From assembly GCA_018648445.1 (NCBI GenBank), contig JABGRG010000007.1, positions 8,805 to 72,804 of the forward strand: a stretch of 64,000 bases of DNA, given 5' to 3'. Shown here in pieces: positions 1 to 8,990 of the stretch. This DNA comes from Rhodospirillales bacterium (GTDB taxonomy: Bacteria; Pseudomonadota; Alphaproteobacteria; Rhodospirillales_A; JACZKS01). The position numbers were made by a program, and so were the translations under genes. The notes under the pieces were generated by a model. That model was not told the DNA's origin. It made no database searches and was given only the letters and a program-made list of their open reading frames with translations. Each line of letters starts with the position of its first letter. Position 1 is the stretch's first letter.

Positions 1-1705
1 GGTTGGTCGGAAACTCATCGGCGATACCGAACCGTTCGGCATAATCCTTCACGGCTTCCATGCCGATGGTCTGGGCGAGACGCACAGTCATCAGGTTGCG
101 CGACTTCTCGATGCCCAGGCGCATGGTGCTGGGACCGTAGAATTTCTTGGTGTAGTTGGCGGGCCGCCATTTGGGCAGGCCCGGCCCCTGATCAATCACA
201 AAGGGTGCATCAAGAATAAGAGAGGTGGGCGTAAATCCCTGCGCCAAAGCCGCTATGTAGACGAACGGCTTAAAGGCCGATCCCGGCTGCCTCTTGGCCT
301 GGGTGGCACGGTTGAACTGGCTGCGTTCAAACGAATACCCGCCGCTCATGGCCAGCACCCGGCCCGTATGAGGGTCGAGAGCCACGAGGGATCCGTCGAT
401 ATCGGGAATTTGCCGCAACACGAAGGAATTCGGCGGATAGGCTTTCCCGTCCTTGTCGGCCAAAACCGCTTCGACCGCAACCACGTCGCCAACCGCCAGA
501 ACGTCGGATACCCGGCGCACCGCCGATCCGCGATTTTGCCCCTTTTTCCAGGCCCGCGCCCATTTCACTTCTGCCAGAGGTATCTGGCCCCTGGTACCGT
601 CGGCAAATCCGATCTCGGCGGTTTTTTCGCTACTCTCTATGACGGCGGCCAGAAGCCATTCACCCAGCGCCGGCGGCGCCTTGATTTTTGTCAGCCCGGC
701 CATCCAATGGGTTTCAGGTTCAATTTTTGCGATCGGCCCACGCCACCCATGGCGGCGATCATAGGCGCGCAGACCGTTTCGCAACACGCGGTCTGCGATT
801 TCCTGCAAGCGGGGGTCCAGGGTAGTGCGAACCGAAAGACCGCCCTTGTAGAGTTCCTGTTCACCGTACTTTTCGGCCAATTGACGGCGCACTTCCTCGG
901 CGAAGAAATCGGCCGAAACGAATTGGGTCTCGGACCGACGTTGAACGATGATCGGTTCCGACCACGCCTGATCGGCCTCGTCGCCGGTAATCACGCCGTC
1001 TTCGAGCATACGGCGAACGACCCAGTCGCGCCGGGCGACCGCCGCGCCGGGCTTGCGTATAGGATGATAGTTGTTGGGCGCTTTGGGCAGGGCCGCCAGA
1101 AAGGCCGTTTCCGATATGCTCAACTGATCGAGCGGCTTGTTGAAATAGTTTAGCGCCGCCGCCGCAACCCCGTAAGACCCGAACCCCAGGTAAATTTCGT
1201 TCATATAAAGTTCGAGGATGCGGTCCTTGGTGAAGGCCTGTTCAATGCGAAACGCCAGAATGGCTTCTTTGATCTTGCGTTCCCAGCTAACCTCGGCTGA
1301 CAGCAAAAAGTTCTTCGCCACCTGTTGGGTAATGGTTGATGCACCGACCATCCGGCGATTGCTGCCCATGTTCTTGATGTTGGTCGCCATGGCCCGGATG
1401 ACGCCCAGAAAGTCGATCCCCGGATGGGAGTAGAAGCTCTTGTCCTCGGCCGACAGAAACGCCTTGATGACGCGCCTGGGCATCGCGCCGATGGGAACGA
1501 AGACCCGGCGCTCGACCGCATATTCGACCAGCAGCCGGCCATCACCGGCATGAACGCGGGTCATGACGGCGGGTTCGTAATCGGCAAGCTGCCGGTAGTC
1601 GGGCAAGCCACGGCCGAACTCATAGAAGACGAAAAGAACCCCGACGCCGCCCGCAATGCCCGCCAAAAACAGCAAGCCGAAAATTGTAATGATCGCCCGT
1701 TTCAT
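1..1705 (-). CDS. mrcA: Penicillin-binding protein 1A, bifunctional transglycosylase/transpeptidase (C-terminus beyond window)
   Basis: This class A PBP polymerises lipid II into glycan strands and cross-links the stem peptides in the periplasm. About 568 codons are visible. An N-terminal membrane anchor covers about residues 4-28. The GT51 domain follows, with the catalytic Glu in EDKSFYSHPG (E87) and the GASTITQQ motif near 121. The transpeptidase domain shows the SxxK motif as S476-A-F-K479 in a QPGSAFKP context and an SRN motif near 532. The KTG motif must lie past the window edge. The start is the ATG at 1705, just before the hydrophobic anchor. The gene lies 94 bp downstream of the amidase gene on the same strand, so both peptidoglycan genes may be cotranscribed. 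The domain order matches PBP1A rather than PBP1B or PBP1C, and the family assignment is firm. Confidence 0.95.
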   Translation of the reverse strand, partial: MKRAIITIFGLLFLAGIAGGVGVLFVFYEFGRGLPDYRQLADYEPAVMTRVHAGDGRLLVEYAVERRVFVPIGAMPRRVIKAFLSAEDKSFYSHPGIDFLGVIRAMATNIKNMGSNRRMVGASTITQQVAKNFLLSAEVSWERKIKEAILAFRIEQAFTKDRILELYMNEIYLGFGSYGVAAAALNYFNKPLDQLSISETAFLAALPKAPNNYHPIRKPGAAVARRDWVVRRMLEDGVITGDEADQAWSEPIIVQRRSETQFVSADFFAEEVRRQLAEKYGEQELYKGGLSVRTTLDPRLQEIADRVLRNGLRAYDRRHGWRGPIAKIEPETHWMAGLTKIKAPPALGEWLLAAVIESSEKTAEIGFADGTRGQIPLAEVKWARAWKKGQNRGSAVRRVSDVLAVGDVVAVEAVLADKDGKAYPPNSFVLRQIPDIDGSLVALDPHTGRVLAMSGGYSFERSQFNRATQAKRQPGSAFKPFVYIAALAQGFTPTSLILDAPFVIDQGPGLPKWRPANYTKKFYGPSTMRLGIEKSRNLMTVRLAQTIGMEAVKDYAERFGIADEFPTN

Positions 1706-1799
1706 CGGTTCCTTCGCGTAGAATCGCACCTTCGCTTATTGCGCCATCTATAAGGGGTATACGGGAAATATGGCCGCCATATGGCCAAAACAATCTGAA

Positions 1800-3104
1800 C
1801 TAACGTCGATAGGCCTCTTCAACTTGTGAGAAGTATTTGTTGACGGCGTGAACGACAGCCGCTCCGAGCTTCGCCCGGTAGCTCTTCTTCAGCAAGTCGT
1901 TTTCGTCATTGCGGTTGGAAAGAAAGCCCATTTCCACCAGGACCGACGGCACGTCCGGCGCTTTGAGAACCCGGAAGCCAGCGAAGCGATGGGTGTTTCT
2001 GAGCAGCCGCGTCCGACGCCCCAGTTCCTTGACCAAAACGGCGGCGAACCGCGCCGACTCGTTCATTGTCTCGCGCTGCGCCAGATCGATCAGAATGTTG
2101 GTGACTTCGGGGGTTTCGTTGCTCAGATCCACCCCGGCGATCAAATCGGCTTTGTTTTCACGTTCGGCCAACTCGCCGGCTTCACTGTCGGAAGCCCGTT
2201 CGGAAAGGGTGTAGACCGAAAGCCCTCGGATGTGTTTTTTGCGGATCGAATCGGCATGAAGGGAGACGAACAGATCGGCATCGGCCTCGCGGGCGAAGGT
2301 AACGCGGTCACGCAAGGCGATAAGGATGTCGCGCTCGCGGGTCAGGACGACGCGATAGCGCCCCGTCTTTTCCAGCATCCGGCGGAATTCCCGCGCGGCG
2401 GACAACGTAATATGTTTCTCGTACGTACCACGGTTCCCCGACGCGCCGGGATCGGCGCCACCGTGGCCGGGATCAATAACGATCAAAGGTAATTCGCTGA
2501 CGAGCTCGGGTTTCCGCGGTGGCCGCGCGAAAGGAAAGCGCGCCGCAACCAATGGCGGGCGGGCAGCAGGTTCGACCGCCAGAACGGGTGGTTCCGTCTT
2601 TGACGGCAGATTATCCACCCGGACCGTAATTTTGGCGGCTCCGCTTTTAGCAATGGATCTGAATTTTGTGGCCGAAGTTGCGCCTATGTCGACAACCAGC
2701 CGATATCGTTTATCGCTTTCGCGCGGGAAATAGCGCGCTTCGGCCAATGCAATCGGCCCGGTGGTCTCGATAACGACCCGGGTCGTCCCCGGCTTGAACA
2801 ATCCGTAACGGACTTTTTTGAACAACCCGATACCTTGCGGCAACGGGCGTGCGGGCAACCGCCATCCAACCTCGGGAAGATCAAGGACGACACGGTAGGG
2901 GCCCGACAGTGTAAATATTCTGGCGTCGACCGGTTCCGACAAATCCAGAACGAACCGGGTATTTACACCGTGGTCGGCGACGCGCACATCCGACACGACG
3001 GCGTGCTCGCTCGCCGCCGCCACCGAATTTCCGAAAACGGCACCGACGATCAAAAGCGAAAAAATGACGGCCGCCGCGCACAGCCCGGTCTTGATGCGCC
3101 ACAT
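1800..3104 (-). CDS. amiC: N-acetylmuramoyl-L-alanine amidase with AMIN domain (AmiC-like)
   Basis: This periplasmic zinc amidase cleaves the bond between MurNAc and L-Ala of the stem peptide during septal splitting. It has 434 residues. A signal peptide covers about 1-30, an AMIN peptidoglycan/septum-targeting domain about 36-145, a linker rich in Pro and Ala about 165-205, and an Amidase_3 domain about 207-425. The zinc ligands are visible as H214 (DPGHGG), E229 (TYEKH) and H283 (SLHADS), and the catalytic Glu as E391 (VEMGFLSN). It is followed on the same strand by the PBP1A gene. A good promoter candidate for it lies at 3187-3215. Length and domain order are typical for AmiC of alphaproteobacteria. 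Confidence 0.93.
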   Translation of the reverse strand: MWRIKTGLCAAAVIFSLLIVGAVFGNSVAAASEHAVVSDVRVADHGVNTRFVLDLSEPVDARIFTLSGPYRVVLDLPEVGWRLPARPLPQGIGLFKKVRYGLFKPGTTRVVIETTGPIALAEARYFPRESDKRYRLVVDIGATSATKFRSIAKSGAAKITVRVDNLPSKTEPPVLAVEPAARPPLVAARFPFARPPRKPELVSELPLIVIDPGHGGADPGASGNRGTYEKHITLSAAREFRRMLEKTGRYRVVLTRERDILIALRDRVTFAREADADLFVSLHADSIRKKHIRGLSVYTLSERASDSEAGELAERENKADLIAGVDLSNETPEVTNILIDLAQRETMNESARFAAVLVKELGRRTRLLRNTHRFAGFRVLKAPDVPSVLVEMGFLSNRNDENDLLKKSYRAKLGAAVVHAVNKYFSQVEEAYRR

Positions 3105-3186
3105 AGTGCGTTAACCCACTTTTTCGACCATTGCCTTCAACCGGCCCCGGCCATCGCCGTTTACCGGCATAAATCGCGATGCCAGT

Positions 3187-3215
3187 CCTATAAGATCTGG
3201 CAAACCATTGCACAA
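3187..3215 (-). promoter_or_regulatory. Candidate sigma-70 promoter for the amidase gene
   Basis: On the minus strand TTGTGC (3215-3210) and TATAGG (3192-3187) are separated by 17 bp and face the amidase start at 3104, giving a leader of about 75 nt. It is back to back with the candidate RNase E promoter at 3221-3249. The call rests on sequence match only. Confidence 0.4.
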
Positions 3216-3220
3216 GATGA

Positions 3221-3249
3221 TTGTGGAACCAATTTGCTACCGTTATGTT
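3221..3249 (+). promoter_or_regulatory. Candidate sigma-70 promoter for the RNase E gene
   Basis: TTGTGG (3221-3226) and TATGTT (3244-3249) lie 17 bp apart. Transcription would begin near 3256, leaving an untranslated leader of about 290 nt before the RNase E start codon. The 445-bp gap 3105-3549 otherwise contains only the divergent amidase promoter and the leader hairpin at 3489-3530. Confidence 0.4.
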
Positions 3250-3488
3250 AACACGGTGACCTGGAGGGGCCGCCCGTAATTTTCATGTTTGGGTGGATTC
3301 TGTGGCGTCACGCACAAAGATACATTATTCAGTGCGCATCCGTTTAGGCGGATTCGTATCAATTAGAGGTTTTCATGCCGGATAGAGCAGCGCGACCATA
3401 TTCCGTTAAGTCGACGCCCCTGAGTAAATTTGACTTGGGGCGATTCGACGGCGTGGTCGCAGCCGCCGCCGGTGATTTCTGCAGTTCT

Positions 3489-3530
3489 CCCCATAGGGCC
3501 GGGTTCGCACAAAACGAACCCGCCGTGGGG
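3489..3530 (+). promoter_or_regulatory. Two-tier stem-loop in the RNase E leader, just upstream of the ribosome binding site
   Basis: The outer helix CCCCA (3489-3493) pairs with TGGGG (3526-3530). The inner helix GGGTTCG (3501-3507) pairs with CGAACCC (3515-3521) around a CACAAAA loop. The internal loop is asymmetric. The structure ends 4 nt before the GGAG at 3535-3538, which serves the ATG at 3550. In Escherichia coli the rne leader carries hairpins that RNase E recognises for autoregulation. A similar role here is inference from position and structure. Confidence 0.6.
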
Positions 3531-3549
3531 TATCGGAGTAATCTTTTTT

Positions 3550-6090
3550 ATGGCACAGAAGCGAATGCTAATCGATGCGCTGCATCCCGAGGAGACCCGG
3601 GTGGCGCTGTTGGATGGGAACCGTCTCGAAGACATTGATGTTGAGGCCGCCTCTCGAAGACAATTAAAGGGAAATATCTACCTCGCCAAAGTGACCAGGG
3701 TCGAACCGTCCCTGCAGGCGGCGTTTGTAGATTACGGCGGTAATCGACACGGGTTCCTGGCGTTTAACGAAATTCATCCCGATTACTATCAAATTCCGGT
3801 CGCCGACCGTGAAGCCCTTGTCGCCGAGCACAACGCCGACGAACGCGAGGACGAAGCCAAACGCTCGGCCGATGAAGAAGCCCTGGCCGCCGAGGCAAAC
3901 GGCGAAGAACCGGTGGCCGCGGTTGAGACCATCGGCGGCGACGACAGCGAGGAAGTCGAGGTTCGTCGCCCCAGTGCCCTGCGGCGGCACTACAAGATTC
4001 AGGAAGTCATCAAGCGCCGCCAGATCTTACTTGTTCAGGTCGTCAAGGAAGAACGCGGCAACAAGGGTGCGGCAATGACCACGTACCTGTCCCTCGCGGG
4101 ACGGTACTGCGTCTTGATGCCGAACACGGCCCGCGGCGGCGGCATCTCGCGAAAAATCCCCGCCGGAAAAGACCGAAAGCGTCTGAAAACGATATTGTCC
4201 GACCTTGGCATTCCCGAAGGGATGGGAGTTATCGTTCGCACGGCGGGTGCCGGACGAAGCAAAGCCGAGATTCGACGCGACTACGAATACCTGTTGCGGC
4301 TTTGGGATAACGTTCGCCAGTTGACCCTTGAATCCATCGCACCGGTTCTTGTTTACGAAGAGGGGAACCTGATCAAACGATCGATCCGGGATCTCTATAA
4401 CCGCGATATCGACGAAATTATCGTCGAAGGCGAGGAAGGGTACAAAACGGCCCGCAACTTCATGAAGCTCATGATTCCGAGCCATGTAAAACGGGTTCAG
4501 CGCTATCAGGACCTGGAAATGCCCCTTTTCCATCGCTATCAGGTGGAAAGCCAGCAAGACGCCATGCACAGCCCGATCGTCAGGCTGAAATCCGGCGGTT
4601 ATATCGTCATCAATCCGACCGAAGCCTTGGTCTCGATCGATGTAAACTCGGGCCGTTCGACGCGCGAACGAAATATCGAGGAAACCGCGCTGAAAACGAA
4701 CCTCGAAGCCTGTGACGAAGTTTCGCGGCAGCTTCGCCTGCGCGATCTCGCCGGACTGATTGTCATCGACTTGATCGATATGGAAGTCTCACGAAACCGG
4801 ATTCAAGTCGAGCGGCGCCTGAAAGACGCCATGCGCAATGACCGGGCGCGCATTCAAATGGGCCGGATCAGTCCTTTCGGCCTGATGGAAATGTCGCGCC
4901 AGCGCCTGCGGCCCAGCCTTTTGGAAACGAGCTTCGAGACCTGCGAACACTGCGGCGGCGCAGGTGTGCGGCGATCGACCCAGTCGACGGCCCTGCATAT
5001 GCTGCGGGTCATTGAGGAAGAGGGTATCAAACGCCGGTCACGCGAGGTCACCTTCCATATTCCGACCCATATCGCGCTTTACCTGCTGAACAATAAGCGC
5101 GAATCCCTGGGTTCGATGGAAGCCCGTTATGAAGTGAAAATCGTCCTCGCGGCCGACGATACTCTTATCCCGCCCGACTATCGGATAGAGCGCATAAAGG
5201 TGCGCGATCCCGAGGACCGGCCCGACGTTCCCGTTCACGCGGAATCCGTGCGTGGACCCTCAACCGAGCCCGACACCGAGGAAAAAGACGAAGAAAAAGG
5301 TGAAGAAGAGTCTACCCGGAAGCGGCGTCGGCGGCGCTCGCGCCGCAGAAAACGTGGCGACGAGACGGAGACGACGACGAACGCCGATACGGCGCTCACC
5401 CAACCCACGGACGATTCCTCGGCAGAACCCGAGAGTGGCGAGCAGGCCGCCGCCAATGACGGTCGGTCCGGAGAAAGGACCGAGGACGGCGACGCGGAAG
5501 GTGGCGACAAGCCCGCAAGGCGGCGTCGGCGCGGAAAACGAGGCGGTCGCCGCAGGCGCGGTTCGCGGGATACCGAGGAATTGACGACGGCGACGGACAC
5601 AGAGCCCGCAAGCGCAAGTGACGGTTCCGATGTCCCGCCGGAGAAGTCGCCTGACGCTGAAGCGCCGGTCGAAGCGCCCGTTGAAACGCCGGTCGAAACA
5701 CCGGTCGAAACACCGGTCGAAGCTGTCGAAGCGGAAGCAAAGACCGAAGAAAAGAAAGCGCCCGCGAGGAAACCGCGACGCCAACGAAGCGAGGCAAAAC
5801 CGGCTCCCAAACGTCGTCGGACCAGAAAAGCCAAGTCGGACGAGGCCCCGGAAACAGGCGCGGAGACACCGGAGGAGAAATCCACCGAAAAGCCCGCCAA
5901 AAAGTCCGATGCCGTGATTACGGTTTCGGTAGACCCGCCCGCGCCCGAGCCGAAGCCTGAGCCAGTGGCGGTGATTGAGCCTCCCATAGCTCCAGAAGAT
6001 ACCGGGGAATCCCGGGCGGTCGTGATTGACGTCGATTCAGCGGATGTCAAAAAACCGCGCCGAGGCTGGTGGCGTCGTCCGTCAAACTAA
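3550..6090 (+). CDS. rne: Ribonuclease E (Rne/Rng family endoribonuclease)
   Basis: RNase E cuts AU-rich single-stranded RNA in mRNA decay and in rRNA and tRNA processing, and scaffolds the degradosome. From the ATG at 3550 the protein has 846 residues. The S1 domain (about 36-180) is split by an acidic insertion typical of alphaproteobacteria. The DNase I-like catalytic core carries DVNSGR and, later, VIDLIDM with the two metal-binding Asp. The Zn-link is CEHCGG. The C-terminal tail has Arg-rich tracts, a VEAPVETP repeat and the terminal GWWRRPSN motif. The frame stays open upstream to 3430, but GGAG at 3535-3538 fits the ATG at 3550, and the extra codons would cross the leader hairpin. It converges on an aminotransferase gene 17 bp away. 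Confidence 0.95.
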   Translation: MAQKRMLIDALHPEETRVALLDGNRLEDIDVEAASRRQLKGNIYLAKVTRVEPSLQAAFVDYGGNRHGFLAFNEIHPDYYQIPVADREALVAEHNADEREDEAKRSADEEALAAEANGEEPVAAVETIGGDDSEEVEVRRPSALRRHYKIQEVIKRRQILLVQVVKEERGNKGAAMTTYLSLAGRYCVLMPNTARGGGISRKIPAGKDRKRLKTILSDLGIPEGMGVIVRTAGAGRSKAEIRRDYEYLLRLWDNVRQLTLESIAPVLVYEEGNLIKRSIRDLYNRDIDEIIVEGEEGYKTARNFMKLMIPSHVKRVQRYQDLEMPLFHRYQVESQQDAMHSPIVRLKSGGYIVINPTEALVSIDVNSGRSTRERNIEETALKTNLEACDEVSRQLRLRDLAGLIVIDLIDMEVSRNRIQVERRLKDAMRNDRARIQMGRISPFGLMEMSRQRLRPSLLETSFETCEHCGGAGVRRSTQSTALHMLRVIEEEGIKRRSREVTFHIPTHIALYLLNNKRESLGSMEARYEVKIVLAADDTLIPPDYRIERIKVRDPEDRPDVPVHAESVRGPSTEPDTEEKDEEKGEEESTRKRRRRRSRRRKRGDETETTTNADTALTQPTDDSSAEPESGEQAAANDGRSGERTEDGDAEGGDKPARRRRRGKRGGRRRRGSRDTEELTTATDTEPASASDGSDVPPEKSPDAEAPVEAPVETPVETPVETPVEAVEAEAKTEEKKAPARKPRRQRSEAKPAPKRRRTRKAKSDEAPETGAETPEEKSTEKPAKKSDAVITVSVDPPAPEPKPEPVAVIEPPIAPEDTGESRAVVIDVDSADVKKPRRGWWRRPSN
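5662..5721 (+). repeat. Five 12-bp tandem repeats inside the RNase E tail
   Basis: Five near-identical 12-mers with the consensus acgccggtcgaa encode the Val-Glu-x-Pro repeats of the RNase E C-terminal scaffold. The last two copies are identical. Copy number is a likely point of length variation between strains. The repeat sits in a disordered low-complexity tail. Confidence 0.85.
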
Positions 6091-6107
6091 TTAAGCGTGC
6101 CGGCGGT

Positions 6108-7259
6108 TCATTCTGTTAGCCAACGAATGAGCCGCCGCGCTGCTTGCGCCATATCTTCCGTTCGTCCGGCAAAAGAAAAGCGAACAAAGGCGTGCCCCCT
6201 GTCGGGATCGAAATCGATGCCGGGCGTTGCCGCGACACCCGATTCCGCCAGCATTCGCTTGCAGAATTCGTTGCTGTCATTGGTAAGATGGGCAATGTCG
6301 GAATAGAGATAGAAGGCGCCATCGGCCGAGGCCAGATTTCCAAAACCGGCCTTCGGCAACTCTTGCAAAAGAAGTTCACGATTGCGGGCGTAGCGGGCGA
6401 CGTGGCCATCCAATTCGTCGCGGCATTCAAAAACGGCAATGCCCGCATGCTGGGAAACCGTCGGCGGTGAAATAAACAAATTCTGGGCCAGACATTCCAC
6501 CGGACGAAGCAAATCGTCGGGCATGATCATCCATCCCAACCGCCACCCGGTCATGGAGAAATATTTGGAAAAGCTGTTGATAATGATGGCGTCGTTGGTA
6601 AACGCCAGCGCCGTTTCGGCCCGCTCGGCGTAGGTGATGCCGTGGTAAATTTCGTCGCTGATCAATCGAATGCCCCGGTCGGCGCAATAGGCGACAATCG
6701 CTCCCAGTTCCGCCCTGCTAACCATGGTTCCCGTCGGGTTTGACGGGCTCGCCAGAATCAAGCCGTCAAGCCGACCTTGGACGCCATCAAGAATTTCGGG
6801 ACTCGGTTGAAAATTTGTTTCCGGCCCGACCGGAACGTCCACCGCTTCAACGCCCAAAGCGCGCAGAATATTTCTGTAAGCAGGGTATCCAGGGCTGGCC
6901 AGCGCAACCCGATCACCGGCCTCGAAGGCGCTCAAGAAAGCCAGCACGAACGCGCCCGAAGACCCCGTACACGTGACAACCCGCCTGTGATCGACCTCGA
7001 CGCCATAGGTTTCCAGATAATGTTGGGCAATCCGGGCACGTAGCGCGGGCAGGCCAAACGCATCCGTATATCCCATTCGATCCGTCGGCATGGCGTCGGC
7101 GAGCGCTTGAATGACTGCCGCCGGCGCGCCGGTTCCGGGTTGTCCGACCTCCATATGCAGCACGTCGCCACCAGCCGCCTCGCGCTGATTGGCGGCACGC
7201 ATGACGTCCATGACGATAAAAGGCGGAATGCGTCCGCGCCGCGCAACTTTCAGAACCAT
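6108..7259 (-). CDS. Pyridoxal-phosphate aminotransferase, class I/II
   Basis: This is a fold-type I PLP enzyme of 383 residues, the usual size for cytosolic aspartate/aromatic-like transaminases. Visible motifs are the cofactor-binding TGSSGAF segment near 98-104, the SPSNPTGT loop (171-178), SDEIYHG (201-207) with the Asp that contacts the pyridine nitrogen, and the Schiff-base lysine K232 in SFSKYFSMTGWRLGW. The substrate-carboxylate Arg is probably in the FVRFSF segment near the C-terminus. The substrate cannot be set from sequence alone, and an aspartate- or alanine-type amino donor is likely. It converges with the RNase E gene and is read in the same direction as the gamma-glutamyltransferase homologue upstream, 30 bp away, so the two may share a transcript. 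Confidence 0.88.
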   Translation of the reverse strand: MVLKVARRGRIPPFIVMDVMRAANQREAAGGDVLHMEVGQPGTGAPAAVIQALADAMPTDRMGYTDAFGLPALRARIAQHYLETYGVEVDHRRVVTCTGSSGAFVLAFLSAFEAGDRVALASPGYPAYRNILRALGVEAVDVPVGPETNFQPSPEILDGVQGRLDGLILASPSNPTGTMVSRAELGAIVAYCADRGIRLISDEIYHGITYAERAETALAFTNDAIIINSFSKYFSMTGWRLGWMIMPDDLLRPVECLAQNLFISPPTVSQHAGIAVFECRDELDGHVARYARNRELLLQELPKAGFGNLASADGAFYLYSDIAHLTNDSNEFCKRMLAESGVAATPGIDFDPDRGHAFVRFSFAGRTEDMAQAARRLIRWLTE

Positions 7260-7289
7260 CCAAAACTACCTATCTCATCCGCCCACTCA

Positions 7290-8990
7290 TTAATCGGCAC
7301 TGACGGCCAGACCGTATCCACGCGGTCTGATGTCGGCCCAAATCGAACACTTGGCATAGCGTTCCGGAATTCCACGAACACAATGGGCGGCATTTACCCG
7401 TCCCAGTGCCGGCGTTCTGGCAAGCCGATGCCCGCGCTTGAGAAGCGCCTTCTGGGCGGCATCGTCAAAGCCCTGCTCAAAGAAAGTGATATCGGGCACC
7501 CCCTCGTGGTGAACGCGCTTGGCCTGCATGGCAGCCTCCAGCGAACTTTCGGTCAACAACGTGCGCGCCGCAACGTTGACCATCGACGTCGGCGCGGCGA
7601 CGCCGCCTGAGGAAGCCGCGGCGAAGTACATCCTTTCGACCGTATCATTAACCACGATCATTGGGCCCAGGGATGTCGGTCCCCGACCCGCGCCCGCCGG
7701 ATAAGCGGCAAGCAAAACGCCGGTGCCGGTCGCAAATCTTCCCGTGCCGAACAAATTGTTCATCGTGAGTGCGCACGCCACACCCGAGCCGAAACGGTCG
7801 AAAACAACGAAACTGGTGGCGTATGGGTTTTCAAGACGCTCGAGGGGTGCGGGATTCATCTGAGCGGCCGGAAGATGTCGGTCCGCGCGATAGCTGGCCA
7901 TCAGCCGCTCAGCCCTGTCTTCCGAGGCCAGATCGGCGGGCGGAACGGAACTGGACCCATCCGGCTGCACCCATTGTCCGCGATCGGCGAACGCTCGCAT
8001 GGCGGTTTCGCTCAACAGATGCGGTCGTTCGTCTTCGGCGGCATCCTCGAAGCGCCCGTCGTTGTTCAGCATGCTCCACATTTCGGCGGCTACACCGCCC
8101 GCCGCGCCCGGCGGCGAGGCAAAATGAGCCGTCAAATGGCCGAACGGAACCGCGATCGTATCGCGCCAAACCGGCCGGTAGGCCCGCAAATCTTCCGCCG
8201 TCAGGGCGCCCCCGGCGTCGGCGACTGCTTCGATGAAGTTCCGGGTCATGGTTCCGCCATAAAACGCGCCCGGCCCGTCGCGCCGCAGTCTGCCGAGAAC
8301 GGCAGCCAACTCGATCTGGGTCATGGTTTCGCCTTCGCGAAGAACCCGCTTGCCGCTGGAATGGCCAAATATCCGCCTGCTTGGCGCTTCGGCAAGCAAG
8401 GCGCGCTCGACCTGCGCCAGATCGCTGGCGAAGGCGCGCGAAACCGGCGAGCCGAAGCGAGCCAGGGATTCGGCGGGTCCGACCAGTTCTTCCCACCTGA
8501 GGCGGCCGAATTTGGAATGAAGGGCGAAAAATCCCCGGGGATTTCCCGGCACCGCGGACGGGCGCGACGCGCCCTTTGGAACCTGCCGTGGCGCCCTTGC
8601 CAGGAAATCCAGGGTCCGGGTGGTCTGGTCGTATGCGTCGCGAACCACGCACACGCCACCACCGCCGAGACTGGCCGACGAAGGCATTGTCACGGACAGG
8701 GCGAAATAGACCGCCGTCGCCGCGTCCGCTGCGTTTCCACCGGCAGATAAAACATCCCGGCCGATCAATGCTGCCCGAGGTTCGTCCGCGGCGACACCGC
8801 CGATGAACCCTTCGACAAACCCGATAGTTCCGCGTTGCGTTTCTTCCTCACTTGCACACGCGCTCAGCAAAATCAGCGCCGACGCGACGACAAATTGACG
8901 CCACGGCCTGCCCGCACTACCTTTGTTGAGTGATGAAGGCTCTCTTACCGTATTCCCGATTGAACGGACTATAGTTTTGCTTGAACGCAT
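7290..8990 (-). CDS. Gamma-glutamyltransferase family protein, lipoprotein-like, nucleophile position altered
   Basis: This homologue of gamma-glutamyltransferase (Ntn hydrolase) has 566 residues from the ATG at 8990. The N-terminus has a hydrophobic segment ending in LILLSAC, a good lipobox, so the mature protein should be lipid-anchored. The GGT fold is clear from SLGGGGVCVV, the segment around FASPPGAAGGV and MNNLFGTG. In Escherichia coli GGT the small subunit begins with a Thr-Thr-His triplet whose first Thr is the nucleophile. The ungapped alignment here reads Ala-Thr-Ser (in NPYATSFVVFD), so the nucleophile position is Ala with Thr one residue later. Autoprocessing and transferase activity are therefore uncertain. 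Its 5' end overlaps the divergent M48 protease gene. The frame is open upstream to 9116, but the extension lies inside that gene. Confidence 0.85.
   Translation of the reverse strand: MRSSKTIVRSIGNTVREPSSLNKGSAGRPWRQFVVASALILLSACASEEETQRGTIGFVEGFIGGVAADEPRAALIGRDVLSAGGNAADAATAVYFALSVTMPSSASLGGGGVCVVRDAYDQTTRTLDFLARAPRQVPKGASRPSAVPGNPRGFFALHSKFGRLRWEELVGPAESLARFGSPVSRAFASDLAQVERALLAEAPSRRIFGHSSGKRVLREGETMTQIELAAVLGRLRRDGPGAFYGGTMTRNFIEAVADAGGALTAEDLRAYRPVWRDTIAVPFGHLTAHFASPPGAAGGVAAEMWSMLNNDGRFEDAAEDERPHLLSETAMRAFADRGQWVQPDGSSSVPPADLASEDRAERLMASYRADRHLPAAQMNPAPLERLENPYATSFVVFDRFGSGVACALTMNNLFGTGRFATGTGVLLAAYPAGAGRGPTSLGPMIVVNDTVERMYFAAASSGGVAAPTSMVNVAARTLLTESSLEAAMQAKRVHHEGVPDITFFEQGFDDAAQKALLKRGHRLARTPALGRVNAAHCVRGIPERYAKCSIWADIRPRGYGLAVSAD

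Noticed and set aside
368..1153. 261-residue open frame on the plus strand opposite PBP1A
   Set aside because: Antisense shadow of a GC-rich gene. The minus strand has clear PBP1A motifs, and this frame has none.
3430..3549. N-terminal extension of RNase E
   Set aside because: Would cross the leader hairpin and lacks a ribosome site. The family start fits the ATG at 3550.
5235..6050. 271-residue Ser-rich frame opposite the RNase E tail
   Set aside because: It is the reverse reading of the Arg/Glu-rich tail and has no independent signal.
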